64,000 bases of DNA from Camarhynchus parvulus (Eukaryota > Chordata > Aves > Passeriformes > Thraupidae), in the NCBI RefSeq assembly GCF_901933205.1, contig NC_044577.1:1922001-1986000 (forward strand), written 5' to 3'. Under the pieces are notes generated by a model. The model saw only the letters and a list, made by a program, of their open reading frames with translations. It did no database searches and was not told the DNA's origin. Made by a program: the position numbers and the translations under genes. Below, piece after piece: positions 31,291-44,160 of this stretch (position 1 is the first letter of the stretch; the number at the start of each line of letters is the position of its first letter).

Positions 31291-34200
31291 AGTGATAATG
31301 GCACCAGATCTGCCTCAGGTGGCCCAAGAGAGGCCCAGCAGCAGCAGCAGCAGCAGCAGCACAAGGAGTGGCACCTCAGGTGCTCTAAGGGCTGTGATGA
31401 GAACCTGTGCTGAGGGCTCCTTCTGCCCACAAATAAAACTCTGGGGGCTCCCCACCCCTCCAGCCCTGCTGCTGAGGAGGAGCCTGGAGGGGGTGGCTGC
31501 AGGTGGAAGGGTCAAAGGCACAGAGTTAGAGGCTGGGAATGTGGGGTTTGCTTGGTCTGGAGAATGGGAATGTGGCGTTTGCTTGGTGTGGAGAAGGGAA
31601 AAGGGATTTCGAGAAGCGAAGGCAGCCAGTGAAGCTGGGAGAAGACACAACCTCCTCCATCTGCTGCCAGAATTGGTTTCTCCTGCTTTATTTTTGAAGG
31701 TATTTCACCATCTCTCCGTCATTTTTATTTTGCCTCTGCCCTGTTCCCCCCAGCCCAAGTGTCGCTGCTGCTGCTTGGAATGCAGCTGAGCAATTCTGTC
31801 TCCTGTGGGAAGGAGCACTCCAGGAGATCCTCCTGCCTCCAGCCCCCCGGAGAAGAATTATTTTACTTATTTTACTCTTATCTGTCACAGATGTGGATGC
31901 CAGAACCCAGAAGAGGAAGAACTGTTGGATTCTGTGCTCCCGTTTTGCTCCATCTCCATCACCACCAGGGATCTCAGCTGAGGAGGTGCCTGGGGATGCA
32001 TCCAGGGGGGAATTTTGGGGTTTCCCAGGTTGTGTTTCTGACAAATGTGAAGAGCCTTCCACCCTCTGCTTTTGGCCAGCTGCTTTCTGCCTCCCACAGA
32101 GGAGAGTTTGGGGCTGGAATGTGGATTTTGAGGCCAAAGGCAGTGGTCCCACAGCCCCTTTTTGCTTTGTGAGTGTGTTATCTCTTCTAGCTGCCTTTAT
32201 CAAGCTCCCAGGCTGCCCAGCCCAGAGCTGGATCCTTGGGCAGGTTGTGTTTGGCTCTGATCCTTTTCTTCCCTAATCCCTGCACTTCCTGGCTGGTGGC
32301 TTTGGTGGCTGCTCCTTGCCATCCTGGCTCCCAGGGTTTGGGCTGGGGAAGGCAGCTGGAAGCAATCTAACAATGCAATGTCTTTAAAAAATAAATTAAA
32401 AAAAAAGGTGGAGATTTCCCTTTTTTAATCATCCTTGCCCTAATCCTGCTCTCCCTGTTTATCTAGTGCTGGCTTCAGCGCTTGTCAGCCCCTGATTTAA
32501 CTCACTAACCCGGCAAAAAAGGCAGCCAACAATAACACCAAATGATTTTCTTTCTTTTATTCCTTTTTCCTGCTGTGTCTGAGTTCAAACAGCTCCGTGG
32601 GGCTGGATGAGGAGCCCAGCTCTGGGGTTTGCTGGTGGGGTTGGTGAAAGTCCTGCTGGCTTCCCAAGGGAGCGAGTCCTTTGGCTCTCCCAGATTTGCA
32701 AATATTCCTCAGTTTGAGCCCTGGTCCCTTTGCCAAGTGGGAGCTTTGGTGGGGAAAATCATTCTGGGCTCATGGTGCTCCCTGCTGCTGTCCCTTGCTC
32801 TGCTCCCTCCCTTCCCGTGGCACCCACTCCCGTGTTCCTGGATTTTGGGGATGAAGGAGTGAGGAGCCCACCTGCCCTGGAAGCAGGTTCAGCCCTGGGC
32901 TGTTTGTGAGGTGCAGATGAGGGATTTGTGTGGTGCTCAGCTTCACAAAAATGCAGATTCTTCCCCAGCATCCTCTAGGAACACCTCTAGCTTCACCTCC
33001 AGCTTGTCTGGAAAGAGATTCTATTTATTTATTTAATTACAGCCAACTTTTTTTTGGGTGGTGCAGCTGGAAAAATTATCCCTAAGCCTTGCACCAGGTT
33101 CTCAGAATGCAGGCAAGCCTGCAGGGTGCTGTGCCCTCCTTTGGGATCAGGGAGCTCATCCCACTGCCCTGGCCCTTCTCCCCTTTCCCCTGCTTGGCCA
33201 GAGGGTTTGAATGAGGAGGGTTGTGATCACTAAACTGGGAAAGGTGGATTTGCTGTGCTTCTGGTCTCTTCTGGGCGGTATTTCCAGGGAAAAGGCGTCC
33301 CCAAAAGAACAGGGCTGGGTGGTGCAGCGCCCAGGTTGGCAGGGAAAGGGTGGAGCCCAGCAGGAAAAGGCCCTGCTCCCCATGTGGATGACGAGGGAAA
33401 AAAAAAGCCAAAAAGAGCAGGAAAATCAGCAGGGAACAAATAGGTTTTGTTTTCCTTTCCTGGATGGAGAATTTCAGCTTCACCTTCCTCCTGGTGGCTG
33501 TGCAAAGTGAGTTCAGCCGGCTCCCAGGGCTGGGCTATTCAACTTTTCCAACAGAAAAACTTTGCTTTTTCAGGACTACTTTCCTCCTTAAACAAAAGGG
33601 ACATTGTCCAGGGAAGGATTTTGATTTTATGCTTCTTAAGTCGGGAAACTTCTTCCTGCAGGAGCTTTGCAGTGGCTTTCACAGCACGTTTGCTCCGCCA
33701 CCTCTCTGGGGATGCTTGGCACTGTCCCCAGGCTGGGATCACTGCACCTCTGGTCCCTCACGTTGGGCTGGCTCTCTCAGGAGAGCAACAAAAACCCCTC
33801 AGACTGCACATCCAGCCTGCCCCTGGTGCATAGATTGGATGATAAGGACTTTTGGAGCATCCCTGGGTGCTGTGGGATTTATCTGGCTTTTCCCTTGTGT
33901 TTCGCTGGGTAACAACCAGCCCTGCAGACAGCCTGGTTGTGACAGCCACTGCCATGATTGTCCAGCTCCTCTGCTGCTCTGTGGTGTCCCTGAACATCCC
34001 ATGTGAGCTCCTTGTTCCCTGCAGATACAGGGAAAAATGGACTTGGGCTGGGATTGAGAGCCAGCTGCAAAAAAGGAGTATCAGAAATAGAGAAAGTGTC
34101 AGAAATAGATATACTGTTGTGGTTTGGGGGTTTTTTTTATCCTCACATCTTTGTGCCTTCTCTGCTTCCAGCCAGTCTGGAACAGCCAGAGGAGCCCAAG

Positions 34201-34984
34201 CTCCCCTCCAAGGGAGGCTGGAAGGAAGGAGGGCCCCTGTGCTTTGTTCCTGGGGAAATGGCAGGCATTTGTCATTCTGCAGAAGCCAGGGTGTAAGCCA
34301 GGCTGCCAGACATTTATGACAGGAATTGGTGAGATTCATGGCTGGGATTGCTGCTCAAACCCAGCAGGGATTTCAGAGCAGCTGGCCTGAAGGGAGGCTT
34401 GGCATGCAGGAAGGTTGTGCTTCCATGTGGCTTGGCACTGCCTCCCCAAAGAGATCTTCCAGAGAAAGGGAAGGTGGTTGGGATCAATCTTCTCCTGCTG
34501 CTGGCACATCCTGCTCTCCCAAAGGAGTGCTTGGGCTCCAAGTGGAGCTGCCACAGCTTTCCCTTCCTTGGGCACCTAAATCTCTGGCTGCCTTGTCCTG
34601 AGGGCACCAGATGTTGAGGTGTTCCAGCTGCTGGTGTCCCAGGATGAATCACCCATGTGGATGCACATAAGGGAGGTGGTGGCAGAGCTGTTTGCAGGGA
34701 CAAGGCTGAGCCTGGGCCACAGAGACCCCTCCATGTCCCTCCCCCTGGGACTCATTTCTGTCTGGTTCTGCTGTTAAAACATTTGGGTTTTTCCTGCCTG
34801 CTCCTGCAGGGATGCTCTCCCGGCACTTGGGATTGCCACGTTTTGGTCTTCTCCCGCTCCCAGCAGTGTCTGCTTTGTGCTTCCTCCCCCTTCTGGGGCT
34901 TTACTGTGTGTGTATTTGTGGGAATCCACAAAATCAGAGGGTTTTGGGAAAGCTGCAAAAGGCAGGCCTCAGAGACAGCAGAAC
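31291..34984. other. long GC-rich unique stretch
   Basis: The only repeat of note is the CAG run described separately. Overlapping open frames of 100-190 codons occur on both strands around 31.3-32.2 kb and 33.4-34.4 kb. None shows recognisable domains, and they compete for the same DNA, so I do not call genes. Weak exons could be missed. Confidence 0.35.
31337..31361. repeat. CAG trinucleotide run, eight units
   Basis: About eight pure CAG units. In the frames present it would encode Ser or Leu runs. Since no gene is supported, I treat it as a plain microsatellite. Confidence 0.9.
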
Positions 34985-35465
34985 TGTGATTAGAGCTAAG
35001 CTGTAGCCATGGGATAGGTCAGCAGAAAAATTATGTAAAAAGTAGAAAAGCAAGGAGAAATAGAACAATGGTCTGTGTATTAACACTTGTCTAGAATAAC
35101 TCCCTAAGCTACAGAAAAGTTTATCCAGCAAGATATTAGGAAGTTTGAACCTTAATAATGGAGCCCTGTGCATTGTATTTTAATCTTTTCAAGCAGGAAT
35201 TGTATCCAAAATAAGCGAGTACTGTTTGACTGAAGGTACGTGTGCTTACAGTGCTTGGATAGAACTGCTGTCAATGTGATTCTGCTTTGTGTGATTGGTC
35301 AAAAAACTTTTAAAGGAAGTTGTAACATGAAGTTCTTTGTCTGCTGCCGGTGATGTGAGCTGCTGGTGTCTTCCCATTGCCATAACCATGTAATGAGACT
35401 GATGCTGGAAGATAAACAGCTCGAGACGCGTTCCCCAGCAGTGCCGTCCCGTTGGTGATTTGAAC
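34985..35465 (+). mobile_element. ERV solo LTR
   Basis: It starts TGTGATTAGAGC; a TGTGATTGGTC (CCAAT-like) block near 35289, a TATA-like CTTTTAAAGG (about 35306) and a GATAAA poly(A)-like site near 35410 follow. The 3' end runs through GACGCGTTCCCCAGCAGTGC, which I recall from songbird LTRs. GAAC before the left edge and again at 35462-35465 may be a short target duplication; edges are approximate. Confidence 0.65.
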
Positions 35466-36516
35466 AGAGACCCCAGCTGGCAATATGTATTTATCCTTTT
35501 TCAGCTCTTCTAAGCATGCTGAGCTCCATTAAGCTCCATGATTCCAGATTCCCTCCATCAGAGCATTAAAATATGGCTCAAAGGAGGGAGGCACCTCCAC
35601 CCCTGTGCAGACAGCTGTGGAACAGTGAGGAAGGAGGCAGGGAGGGAGATGCAGCACCACTGGTGAACCTTTCTCTGGCCAGGTGTCATCCCCAGCCCTC
35701 CAAACCCACGTGGCAGAGGAGCAGCACCCCGGCAGAGCTCTAAACCCCATCAGGAGGGCATGGGCTCAGTTAGAGCCCCCCAGTCCACCCAAAATGGGGG
35801 GAATTCCCTGCCAAAGGGTGCAGGGCTTTGTGCTCCAAGCACCCTTTGGCCTCACGGGGAGGTGACAGGGGACAGATGTTGGAGATCTCATCCTGGAGGG
35901 ACAAAGGGGGAAATCCTTCTCTAAACAAATCCCTCCCTCGTGTCTTAAAGCTTCCTAAAACTGCTCCCTTGGGACCTGCAGATATTTATCTCTGCCCTCC
36001 TCTGTGTGTGTGTGTGCATTTATAAATGTGTACACACAAATGTATGCGGGGAGTGTTTTAATCTGTTACCAGTGACTTTGTGTTATTGCAACAATAACAG
36101 CAGGGCCGGGGCTGGGAAATTAATCATTATGAGAGCTCAGCCCTAAAATTGATCATTATGAGAGCTCAGCCCTACAAATACCACCATCTTCTGGATGTCA
36201 AAACACTGGTGGCTTCTCTGATGTCTTGCAAGGATGCCTGATGCAAACCACCCTTGCTGCCTCGTCTGTACGAGGGCCAATTATCAAATTAATGTGCTTT
36301 GGTTTTCAAGCCCATGCCCAGAAGCCACGTGCCTGATTCTGTTGGAGCCACAGGGAGATTTTGGCAGGTGTGGAAGGCCTGGACAGCAGCTGGGTGGGAG
36401 AAGGTAGGCCCAGCCTAGCAAATCTGCCTTTGGTGGCTCTTGGGACCAGCTCTGTGGGGAAGAACAGGCCCAGGAGTGAGGCAGGAGAAGCAGCAAGGAA
36501 AGGGAGCTTGGGGTTA
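35466..36516. other. unique sequence with a 29-bp direct repeat
   Basis: ATCATTATGAGAGCTCAGCC occurs at 36123 and 36152. A short TG run lies at 36004-36016. No gene. Confidence 0.45.
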
Positions 36517-36612
36517 CAGACCCCAGAATGGTTTGGGTTGGAAGGGACCTTCAGGACCATTTCATTCCAACCCCTGCCCTTCCAACCCCTTCCATGGTTA
36601 CTCCAAGAGAAA
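36517..36612 (-). mobile_element. CR1 fragment, 3' end
   Basis: CCCAGAATGGTTTGGGTTGG, AAGGGACCTTCAGGACCATT and CCAACCCCTGCCCTTCCAAC. Only the last 95 bp, with an altered centre. Confidence 0.8.
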
Positions 36613-39600
36613 ATTTGGGGACTGGCTCAGGGATGTCAGAGCAAAATATTTTCCCCTGACTTCCCCTCTGGATTTCAGGTTTGCTCTGGTGGGTGTTGAG
36701 GCAAGTTTGTTTATTGCAGAGAATCTAAATATTGTGCTGCATGTGTATTCAAATCCATATGCAAATGGGAATTGCCCAATTTATTTTTTGTTTCCTCCTG
36801 CAAACAATTTCCCCTCTTCCTCCTGGGTAAATCAGGAGTGTGTTTTCCAACGCTGATAAATTCTGGGCTCATCTAACCCTGCTGGGGGAAGAACTGGACC
36901 CTCTGTGTTTATAAACAGAGAGAGAAAATATATATATCTCTCCCCACAGAGTTTACATTCCACATGGGTTCTCTGGCCAGGGTGTCCAATAAAAGAAAAA
37001 TATGGATTTCTTGTCAAAAGGTGCTGGGGACATCTGGCTGGGTGTCACCATCCTCAAATCCCATGAGAGGGGTCCAGAGGAGGCCAAGCACAATGCAGTT
37101 TGGGGTGCTTGCTAGGGACAAATCAACTTTGTGATTAAAAAAGATCCAAAGCAGGAAAACGGGGCCCTGTGACTCTTAGGAGAAGCCTTGATGGTGGCTG
37201 AACATATTAATTAATTTCAAAAGTGTCCTGATGCCTTTTTTGTCGTGGTTATCCATGCACAGTTGTCATCCCGTGTGGTTCTAAACTCACTTGGAAGGAT
37301 TTTTGGCAGGTTCCTAAGAGTCTGAGGTGCAGAGACATTATTTTAACTACTAATTATTGCTGTTGCCTGCTCTCCTGTCCCACAGCTTTGCTGTTCCTTT
37401 ACCAGGTGTCAAGGCAGCTTCTCAGCAGGATGGAGATGAGGAAAGGGAACTTTAATATCTTTGAATAGGAGAAAACAAAGCAAAAAAAATTTAGTAGTTG
37501 ATGTATCAATCAGCTTCTGCATCTTGGGCCAGTGGCTGTGCAAGCCCTTGCTGGGATTCTGATGTGACAAATATTTTTTTTTAATGTAGCATTAATGTTC
37601 TGCTCACTCTGTAAATTTATTGGAGTAACCTCTGATGAGACTCCAAGGGTGAAATACTGCCAGAAAAATCCAATTCTGTGCATGGAGCACAGCCTTCTCT
37701 CTGGTCCAGCACCAAAGTGCTCTTTCCAGCAAAAACAGGTATGAAACCACACACATTCCTGAGGGCAAATGTTGGGAACGTTGGGAAGGTGGACACAGCA
37801 TTTCAGCCCCACGGGGCACTTTGAACACTTGGCAGTTGTGCAGGGACAAGCCTCAAGCTTCTTTTTTCCTTTCTTTGCATTTCAGCAGAGTAAAAATCCT
37901 TGTTGATCTCTCACCTCTGTGGAATTTTTTCCCTCCCTGATCCATAGTTTGGCCCGTGGCTCTTCATTCTCCGCCCTGCTCTTCACCTGCCACGTCCGGC
38001 CCCATTCCTCGGGGATCCTGGGTGGAAATCTGTCTGACAGACAAACGAGCTGACTCCTCCTCTCCTCCAGCATGCTCAGGTTGGTTTGTTTTCCAGAACA
38101 AGTGGACTGGAGGCAGAGAAGGTGCTCCAGTGGGTATCTTGTCTTTGATAAGTGATCCTGGGTGCTGGTCATTCCACTGGGATCACTGAGCAGATCGATC
38201 TCCAGCGGGATTTACTGGAATTCCCCAGCCTCATCATTCTGCCCACATTTCCCACATAACTGTTGAGTGTTCGTGGGGCATCTTGTCGGTCATGAACCCT
38301 GAGGGCCCATCCTTGGCTGCAGAACTCCCTAAAGGAGGAATTTTCCCACTGCCGATCTTCCTGGCGAGGAGCACGGGCTCGCTTAACGCAATTGTTGCTT
38401 TTATCAGTCACTGAACGCTCTGCAGCTCGAGCTGGGTGGTCTCTGAGAGGTCACACACGGCTCACGTGGGCTGGGCTGGGGAGAGGAGAGGGTTTTATGG
38501 TCAGGGAGGAGCCAGCCAAATTCCTCATGGGATCTGCTGGAGCCCCTCCTCGCCTGGTCCAGCAGAGGTGGACGGGAAGGGGCTGCCCTGCTCGGTTCTG
38601 CTGCCCTGCTCGGTCCTGCTGCCCTGCTCAGTTCTCCTGCCCATCCCTTTCAGGAGGACAGAAGGAGAGCCCTCATTCCTGGCAGGATTGCAGCAGGTCA
38701 GCAAATCTCGCTGGAAGGGTCTCACCAAGAACGGGGCTGATGAACTCTATAAAAAGCCACCTGAGGAGCGTTGATTAAATTCATTTATTGTGGGCACAGC
38801 TGCACTGGGAGGACTTCTAGACCTGGAGCCTGGGGGGATCACCTTCAAGTCTCTGATTCAAACCACCACATCTTCCACCACAGGGAGATCTCCTGGCCTC
38901 CAAGGGTGGTTCCTCCTTCCTGCATTTGGGCTGTGTGTGGTCAGCAGAGTGACCCTGTGCTCCAATGGCCAGTGGGAATGACCAGCAGCACTGGCATTCC
39001 TGGAAGAAATTTGGGAGCCAGCTCCAGCAGACAGCTTAGGGCTGGACACGCTTTGAAGGCTTCCACTTCCCCAGGCATTTATTTAAAAGCAAATGAAGAG
39101 GATGACGGGTGGAAATTATCTTCAGCAAGGGATTGCTCTTTTCACAGTGGTTTTTTTTTCCCTGCTAGTGAAAGCATTTCACAAACAACTGGTGAAGTTT
39201 TGCATCATCCCGTGGCAGCTGGGAGCAACAATGGATTGTTGCTTTATTTCCCTCTTCAGCTGGGAAATCTTCAGCAAATCAGGAGGTGCAGGTGGTTAAA
39301 GGGACATGAAAAAGAAGGGGGAAAAGCCCCTCCATGTGCATGCAGAGTTATGGAAAACCCCAAGAAAGGGATTGGTGACAGGTAGAAAAATCCCTCTGGT
39401 TCTCCAGCAGCCCCAGAGCCTTGGGCAGCAGAATTCCATGTGCTGGTGGTGTCACCCTGGGGCTGTCACCTTGTCTGGGAAGGGACAGCCCACCCCACAC
39501 CCCACGGATGTCCTGGTGTTTTAGCGGATTCAGTCGCACGTCCCATTTTGGGATGAAGGCCAGTTGGATGCTGCATTACAATTTAAGTTGGACTGGTTAG

Positions 39601-42284
39601 ATCCTGCTCGGGCTTGGACTCCATCCTCAATTTCCTTTGTGTGGTCTCCTCTTGGGAAGCTTTAGAGAAAAGCAGCAGTTTGTTACAGGAACGTCTGGAT
39701 CCCGTCCAGGCACCGTCTTCCCTGCGCCGCGGGCTACCGTGCAGCTCCATCCAAAGCAGCCCTGGCCACCCCCTGCCCTTCCTGGGGTCCCATCTCCAGG
39801 TGTTCCAGCCCTGGGTGTTCTCCCTGCCCCGAGCACGCTCAGCAGCTGCTGCCATTCAGGAATGGGGGGTCTCCAAGTTGGATATGTGCCCACCCTGGGG
39901 CGGAGACCACCAGACTCGCCTGCTGTGCAGCAATGAGCTGCCAGAGGCTCTCAGCATCCGAGTTTCCACCAGGCAGGAGTTCTCTTCTCCCTCTCAGAGG
40001 GATCCAATTCCTTCTTCCCTCCGTCTGCGACCTCCACCTTTCGGGTCTAAGCCGTGGAGCTGCCCAAATTTTTGGATCCCTGCAGGGCAGGAGGCTCAGA
40101 GGATGAGGTGAGCCCAGGAGAGGCTTGGAAATTCAGCTCTTTTGGATTGAGTTGTGCTATTTCTTCTCAGTTTTACATGAGGAATAATCACTATCCTTAA
40201 TCATATTTTTTCCTCCCAGCTCTTGTGTAATTTTCCAGGGAAAATGGTTTTGCTTTTGGTTTCATTTCATGGAAATGAAACCAGGATAATTCCTTAAAAA
40301 ATGGTTTGTTTTCTGAGTGGGAAACCTGATAAAATTAGTGTGGAAGTGGAAAATATTCTCCCTAGCTGTAGGGATGCTGCACGGCGCAATACCTTTGATT
40401 GAGACTAATCCAATTACTCTTGATTTGGCAATCCTGAAGGAGGAGTTGCCAAACCCATCCTTTTCCTGGAACTGAAGTCCCTGAATGTTCCCACGTGCCA
40501 GGAATGCCAGGACCTCGTGGGTGCTGCCAAGTTGTTGCCCTTCCAGAGGAAACATTTTCAATTTCAGCTGTAGGGCTGCAATAAACTCCATCCTAAAGAA
40601 ACCCCAAATGGGAAAAACTGGGATGTTTGCTATCTCTGGCAGAGGGTGTAGGGGAGATGGTCATTCCCCCATCACCCTTTAACTCTAAACCCCAAAAGGA
40701 CCATCCCACAGGCAGGTTGGACTCTTTCACCTCTTCCCCCCATGTCAGGCATTTCCAGATTTCCACTTCCCTGAAATGATTTCCACCTTCAGCCCTGGCA
40801 GTGGTTGTTCCCAGATGCTCCACCTCCCATCCCAGGAGGTGTTTGGCTGCTTTAAGGATTGGAGAGCAGCCCTGAGGGCACCTGAGTGACACCCAGTGTC
40901 TTGCCAGGAGCATTCCTGCCCCCAAAGCCAGGTGGAAACATGACTGGAGCAGGGCCAGCAAAGAGAGGCAGGAAGGGTGAGGAGCTTGGAAAGTCTTCCA
41001 CAGAGGGTGGTCAAACAGATTAGGGGTGTTTAATTCACTGAGGAGAAGAGTAAGGGATGCCAGGGTGGGGTTTTTGAAAGAGTGAGTGATGCAGAGAAGG
41101 TCAGGAAGCCACTGCTGTCTGCCAGCTCCTGTGTTTTATAGGATACCTGAAAGGAGGGCTGGAATATTAAATAATACTTATTCTAATACATAGTATTAAA
41201 TCAAATGTTTAAAATAGGGAAAAAAAAAGGGTGGGGGGGGTTTCAAATATGTCAGTGCTCCAGCTGTCCTTGAGTGATGGTGTTAGGACAGGTGGTGTCC
41301 AGGTTTTGGGAGCAACATTTCTCCAAGGGGTTGCAGAACAATCTTCTGCCTGCCCCAAGAGGCAGCTGAAATAACTCTCAGTGGATGGGTTTTTTAGGAT
41401 TTAAGGCTGAACTTTTAAAAGATGGTTGAGGAGTTTTGCCAGCCTGGACATGTTGGGATATGGTGGATAACCCATTGGGAAAAGGACGTGGATGAGGAGC
41501 CATGGTTTGCTCTGTAGCATGATTTGCTGTGTGAAGCTGGTGCTCCAGAGGGACAGATGAGGTTGGGACAAGCTGTGCCAGCACATCAGTGTGGCCCTGT
41601 GTCACCAGTTCAGTGTGACCCTGTGATTCCACTGTCACTTAAAGTCACACGGATTCACCCCCGCAAAAATATCTGGGATGCCTGATGAAAGGGATTTGCT
41701 CTGCTGGGATGGTGTGATGTGGTTGTGCTGCTGGGTGCTGGTCTGGGGAGGGTCCTGCAGCTCTGGGATGGAGATAAAATTCCTGCAGGCTCCTCTTGGA
41801 TATGATGGAGGGAAGGAGGGAGGCTTTCAGGGCTGGGACAGCAGCTTTGGGTGTGTGGTGCTTTATTCTGCTAATGATGCTGCTGCCACCCTTCCCCGTT
41901 CCCCTGCTGACACCTGTGACCCTCTGCCGTGCTCCTGGCTTTGTTTTAATCTTCAGTAATGGCAAAAGAAAACAACTGGTGCTTTGCTTCCACCTCAGTC
42001 CGGGGATGCTCCTCAGATCAGGGATAAGGGATGGATTTTGTCCAGCCCAAGCTCACAGAGGCTTTGGTGGGTGTTGCTCTAAGATTCCTATCTGAGGAGC
42101 ACTCCCAGGGCAGGGATGTGTAAAATGAGTGCTCAGGAGTTTGTCTGGTTGCAGCAGCAGGGCTGGGAGAGGAGCACAGGGACTGGGAACTGTCCGGGGA
42201 CAGCAGGATGCTCTGCCATCACTCTTTGTCACAGCACCAAAGGGCAAAACTTAAAAAAGTCCCTATGAAAATCCCTTCTCCAGC
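36613..42284. other. longest repeat-poor stretch
   Basis: Nearly 5.7 kb with no CR1 or clear LTR. A TTCATTTATTGTGGGCAC block near 38779 gives a minus-strand AATAAA and could be an LTR scrap. Mixed A/G runs lie at 41218-41240. The AT-rich part at 40140-40460 contains CTTTGAT and TAATCCAATTAC (40390-40420), motifs of the TCF and homeodomain type. Clusters of CpG occur at 39700-40060. No open frame here is convincing. Confidence 0.4.
38583..38637. repeat. 18-bp tandem repeat, three copies
   Basis: CTGCCCTGCTCGGTTCTG and two variants start at 38583, 38601 and 38619. It translates as Leu/Pro/Cys-Ser-Val repeats in a short frame, which has no other support. Confidence 0.85.
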
Positions 42285-42392
42285 TCTCCTGGATTCCCTT
42301 CAGGCACTGAAAGGGGAGTTGAGGTCCCTGGAGGTTTCTCTTTTCCAGGTGAGCACTCCCAGCTCTCCCAGCCTGTCCCAGCAAAGCCCAGC
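42285..42392 (-). mobile_element. CR1 fragment, more 5' region
   Basis: GGATTCCCTTCAGGCACTGA, GAGGTCCCTGGAGGTTTCTC and TTTTCCAGGTGAGCACTCCC match the part of CR1 upstream of the usual 3' tail (the CTTCTCTTCTCCAGGCTGAA region). It is diverged, so this is an older copy. Confidence 0.6.
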
Positions 42393-43125
42393 CCTAACCT
42401 GGATGACAAATCCCACAGCTGGGACCAGGTGGGTAAAAGGTTTCCCTTTGACTGGGAAACACCCAAGGACCACGGCCAGGGGGATTTGAGAGGAGCTGTG
42501 AGATGGGGCATCCCTCTTCCACGGGGCTGGGGTGCTCAGACCCCATTCCTCCCCTTGGAAAGTGCAAGGCAGCGTGGAAAGGTTTGTGGGGCTATTTTTG
42601 AATAGCTGCGCACGGTTAAGGAAAGCTGGTCAGAAAATCAGGGGGCTGCTCCTTCCTGCTCTGTGTGCAGTCTGTTTGCTGAAATACAGATGGGTGCAGC
42701 ACACCCTGCCTTGCCTTTTGCCACAGGAAAATAACCCCAATTTCTGTGAGAGCTGTGGGAAATCAGCTGTGCCAAGCCCGTCCAGGGGGAGTTAAGCTGA
42801 GCATGGTACAGCCTGTCAGAGAATGTCTCCTTACAAAAGCCAGACATGAATCACTCTGCTGAACGTGTTTTACCCACCTGGGCCTCTCATTCCAACGTGG
42901 GGCTCACCTGAGACAGACAGTAAATAATTATTCAGCCCCATCCAGCAGACAACTTGGCTCTCTCCCTCCTCCCCACCAAGGAGGAGAGGTAAGACAGCAG
43001 GATTGTCCATGCTGGCTGGCCAAAAAATGAGTGTACAATCACAGATCCTGTGTTTAGGCACAATGTGCTTCGTGGCATTTCATCTTTCTCCTGTTTTATT
43101 ACCTAGAAAAGGTTGCTTTGGCTCA
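42393..43125. other. unique non-coding sequence
   Basis: Nothing recognisable. Confidence 0.4.
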
Positions 43126-43232
43126 GAGGATGGGGCTTGGAGCACCCTGGGGTAGTGGGAGGTGTCCCTGTTCATGGCAGGGAGTGGCACTGGATGGGCT
43201 TTAAGGTCCCTTCCCACCCAAAAATGATGATT
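43126..43232 (+). mobile_element. CR1 fragment, 3' end
   Basis: GATGGGGCTTGGAGCACCCT, GGTGTCCCTGTTCATGGCAG, GGCACTGGATGGGCTTTAAG and GTCCCTTCCCACCCAAAAAT. Confidence 0.88.
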
Positions 43233-43951
43233 TTATACACACAGCCAGGTTACTCCTCTCAGCAGTGCTTGGGGTTTGTCGTGGGGCAGGTGTTGGTTTT
43301 TGGTTTGTGAGTGTCTATCCGCCCATCTTTCATATTAAAATACTGGATGAAAATATTCCTCCTTCTTATAGTGGCCCACGTTTTGTTTGAAAACAGGGAG
43401 CATGTGCAAAGTGGAATTTGTCATTGTAAAACATTTTTTAAAAAATATTGTAACCAGGCCTTTGAAACCTCAAAGATGTTGTGGGATTGGTTTTGGCAGG
43501 AAATGAAAAAATTTCCTTTTCCTTGATATTCTTCTCTTTGCTTTTTAATTTTTTTTTTTTTTGTATTATTATTATTTTTCCTAAGACGATGTAATTTCCT
43601 GACTCTCCCTGATCTGAGCTGTGCAATCAAAGGGAAGGGAAGACAAACTGGGATAGCTCCTTCCTGTAAGGAAATGATTTCCAATCTTTATTTGAATGCC
43701 CCATTGCTTTGCAGGCCTTTGCCCTTCAGATATGACTGGAAGTGTTCTTTGGCAAAGGTCCTGCCTGCAGAGAGGTTGGGCATGGAGGGAAGAGGAACAA
43801 CCCAAGGTGGAGAAAAGCCTCCCAAACAAAGTTCCCTGAGTTTTGCAGCACATTCCTATAATCCAAACAGTGCTTTAGGTTTATTTTTTTTGCCATCATA
43901 CCCTGGCTTTTGTATTCAAGCAATTCCTCTTCTTATCTGATTAATATGAAT
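43233..43951. other. unique sequence with a T/ATT run
   Basis: A T run (43549-43563) joins a few ATT units to 43580. Otherwise nothing. Confidence 0.45.
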
Positions 43952-44160
43952 CCTGGAAAGGTTTGGGTTGGAAGGGACCTCAAAGTTCAGCCCATCCCAC
44001 CCCGTGCCATGGGCAGGGACACCTTCCATCATCCCAGGCTGCTCCAATCCCCATCCAACTTGGCCTTGGGCACTGCCAGGGGCAGCCACAGCTTTTCTGG
44101 GCACCCTGTGCCGGGGCCTCAGCACCCTCAAAATTTCTTCCCAATGTTTTATCTAAATCT
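43952..44160 (-). mobile_element. CR1 fragment, 3' region
   Basis: AAAGGTTTGGGTTGGAAGGG, CCATGGGCAGGGACACCTTC, CCATCCAACTTGGCCTTGGG, CAGCCACAGCTTTTCTGGGC and ACCCTGTGCCGGGGCCTCAG, tapering out in TTCTTCCCAATGTTTTATCT. A well preserved copy. Confidence 0.92.

Noticed and set aside
31337..31361. CAG run as a polyglutamine or polyserine gene
   Set aside because: Eight units only, and no supported exon around it.
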